Shown piece by piece: positions 32,814 to 33,731 of a stretch of DNA of 33,731 nt; within the stretch, counting starts at the first letter, position 1, and the number at the start of each line of letters is the position of its first letter. Source of the stretch: a virus; IMG/VR virus record IMGVR_UViG_3300030616_000061, positions 1 through 33,731 of that record. One strand, 5' to 3'. The notes beneath the pieces are model-generated. The model made no database searches, was not told where the DNA came from, and worked only from the letters and a program-made list of their open reading frames with translations. The translations under genes and the position numbers were made by a program.

Positions 32814-33114
32814 AGGTTGTAAAAAACTAGGACATATCGCCAAGGGATACGGCGTGTGGGCAGTTGAGACTATCGTTGCTGAGGCACCTAAGCAGGAAGC
32901 CCAAAAACGCAAAAGCACATGTCAGCACTGTGAGGCTCGAACGTATATAAGCGCAGTTGAGGCGATGAGTTTAATTGTTACTGGGCAAGATTTTCCGATT
33001 AAACATGAAAATCCCAGGAATTATAATTTGTGGTGTAGTGTTTGCAAATGCAATATTGAGCCAAAGATCCGCGTGCAACAATCAGAGTGCCTTCTGGATA
33101 AATGGGATTCCTAA
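32803..33114 (+). CDS. Cys-rich zinc-ribbon protein, partner of the previous gene
   Basis: The protein has 103 residues and starts within the 3' end of the upstream gene. It has CRGCKKLGH at the N-terminus, CQHCEAR in the middle, and LWCSVCKCNIEPK with ECLLDKW at the end. The C-x2-C, C-x2-C-x-C-x4-K, C-x3-KW series is the same type as in the upstream protein, more complete here. It is similar in outline to the DUF6171-like family, but this cannot be tested here. Predicted soluble. Confidence 0.6.
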   Translation: MSCRGCKKLGHIAKGYGVWAVETIVAEAPKQEAQKRKSTCQHCEARTYISAVEAMSLIVTGQDFPIKHENPRNYNLWCSVCKCNIEPKIRVQQSECLLDKWDS

Positions 33115-33115
33115 T

Positions 33116-33325
33116 TTATTGTTGATCATCTAGCCGGCTGAGCAGGATCCGGATATTATCGAGGTTATCGGTGGCGGCCTGCTGACTGGTTAGCAGTTTT
33201 GAGAGCTGGTCGCACAGGTGATTTACCCGGAATATCCAACGGAGCAGCAGGCAGATGATGCCTAGGGGGACAAAAGAAACGAACGCGATCAGTAATATGG
33301 TAGCGATTAGTTCTCCGCTTTGCAT
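33116..33325 (-). CDS. Small single-helix membrane protein
   Basis: The protein has 69 residues. The ATG at 33325 has GGAGAAG before it; a longer reading from 33391 has no such site. Residues 5-30 are one strong membrane helix (GELIATILLIAFVSFVPLGIICLLL), then a basic turn and a short coiled helix with Leu heptads. It is convergent with the Cys-rich gene, two bases away. It could be a holin, an anchor or an exclusion protein; the sequence alone does not decide. Confidence 0.6.
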   Translation of the reverse strand: MQSGELIATILLIAFVSFVPLGIICLLLRWIFRVNHLCDQLSKLLTSQQAATDNLDNIRILLSRLDDQQ

Positions 33326-33593
33326 AATTGCTTCTCCGACAATTTGGGTTACTTTAGTGAGGCTGGAGGTCCGATTGCTCCAGCAAGGCATAAATGCTTA
33401 AGGTTTGGATGGTATTTAACAGGCATTTAAAGATGTTTTTTTATATGATAAAAATAATAATATTTATTTCAATATTATATTTTTTGGATCACTTTTTTTC
33501 TCATTTCCATCTTTTCCCTACTGCCTTACTCGTTCAGCCAAAATGGGCACACCACATTTCCCGCCATCTTCTGTCACCAGTCGCCATTTAGGT
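33326..33593. other. Gene-free AT-rich stretch at the end of the phage block
   Basis: No convincing gene is found between the membrane protein gene and 33594. Positions 33421-33490 are very AT-rich (long T and A runs). The open frame reading from 33394 lacks a family pattern and covers this low-complexity tract, so it is not called. Positions 33541-33593 are less AT-rich and non-repetitive. Confidence 0.6.
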
Positions 33594-33731
33594 TGTCGCA
33601 CTACAATTTTAAAAAATCCCCCAACCAAAATAAAGACTTACATCATTTTTCAATGCGAACTATAAAGACTTACGACCATTTTTATAATCTAATTTTTCTC
33701 AGCCCAAACAGATATAAGATACCAGTAAATC
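33594..33731 (+). mobile_element. Possible transposon or phage end: TG terminus plus direct repeats
   Basis: From TGTCGCACTACA at 33594 the sequence runs into two copies of TAAAGACTTAC-(2/3)-CATTTTT, at 33631-33650 and 33663-33683, 32 bases apart. A 5'-TG end with repeated short sites for the transposase is the layout of Mu, Tn5090/Tn7-like and related elements. Read this way the element extends to the right beyond the window. It may be a separate insertion sequence or the true phage end. No matching copy is seen at the left edge. Confidence 0.4.

Noticed and set aside
1-33731. tRNA genes, rRNA genes and CRISPR arrays
   Set aside because: No cloverleaf pattern, rRNA-like stretch or regular repeat-spacer series was seen on either strand; a computational scan was not possible.

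Overview
This window is most of a transposable (Mu-like) tailed phage or prophage. The early rightward operon encodes a MuA-type DDE transposase, a MuB-type ATPase, a GemA-like protein and a Gam-like protein. A leftward operon encodes a Mu-type packaging pair (gp27/gp28-like), a portal fused to a MuF domain, an HK97-type protease and capsid protein, connectors, tail terminator, tail tube, tape measure and tail tip. No sheath or baseplate genes are seen, so a siphovirus-like virion with a short tail (544-residue tape measure) is the best guess.

The host cannot be named from the sequence alone. A zinc-ribbon-plus-two-helices protein of the type frequent in Planctomycetota, Lentisphaerota and Verrucomicrobiota, and short intergenic sequences of a kind seen in such genomes, point to a bacterium of the PVC group or a similar sediment or anaerobic lineage. 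This is low to moderate confidence.

Layout. Positions 1-18755 are almost entirely minus strand. Read from right to left they hold a zinc-ribbon membrane protein, a lipoprotein, a membrane coiled-coil protein, a small Mu-type wHTH-like protein, TerS, TerL, portal-MuF, protease, major capsid protein, a decoration-like protein, a terminator, a glycosyltransferase, an acidic coiled-coil protein, head-tail connector, neck, tail terminator, tail tube, tape measure, tail tip proteins, a membrane-anchored small protein and a winged-helix gene cut by the window edge. Positions 18756-19700 are a control region with two divergent ribbon-helix-helix regulators around a palindromic operator-promoter. Positions 19696-20145 are a non-coding leader with several perfect hairpins. 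Positions 20146-26974 are the early operon: FliA/WhiG-type sigma factor, HTH protein, zinc protein, MuA, MuB, an unknown protein, GemA, Gam, wHTH, and a small gene with a +1 frame break. Positions 26971-33114 are a second rightward block of fibre, adhesin and Cys-rich genes. A short minus-strand membrane protein gene (33116-33325) and a gene-free stretch end the window. The last 138 bases look like the outward end of a Mu/Tn-type element (TG terminus plus two direct repeats).

How it may work together (inference). The RHH pair would set lysogeny or lysis. The early operon would drive replicative transposition. The phage sigma factor may replace the Mor/C activators of Mu, neither of which is visible, to turn on the leftward late operon. 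No endolysin could be recognised.
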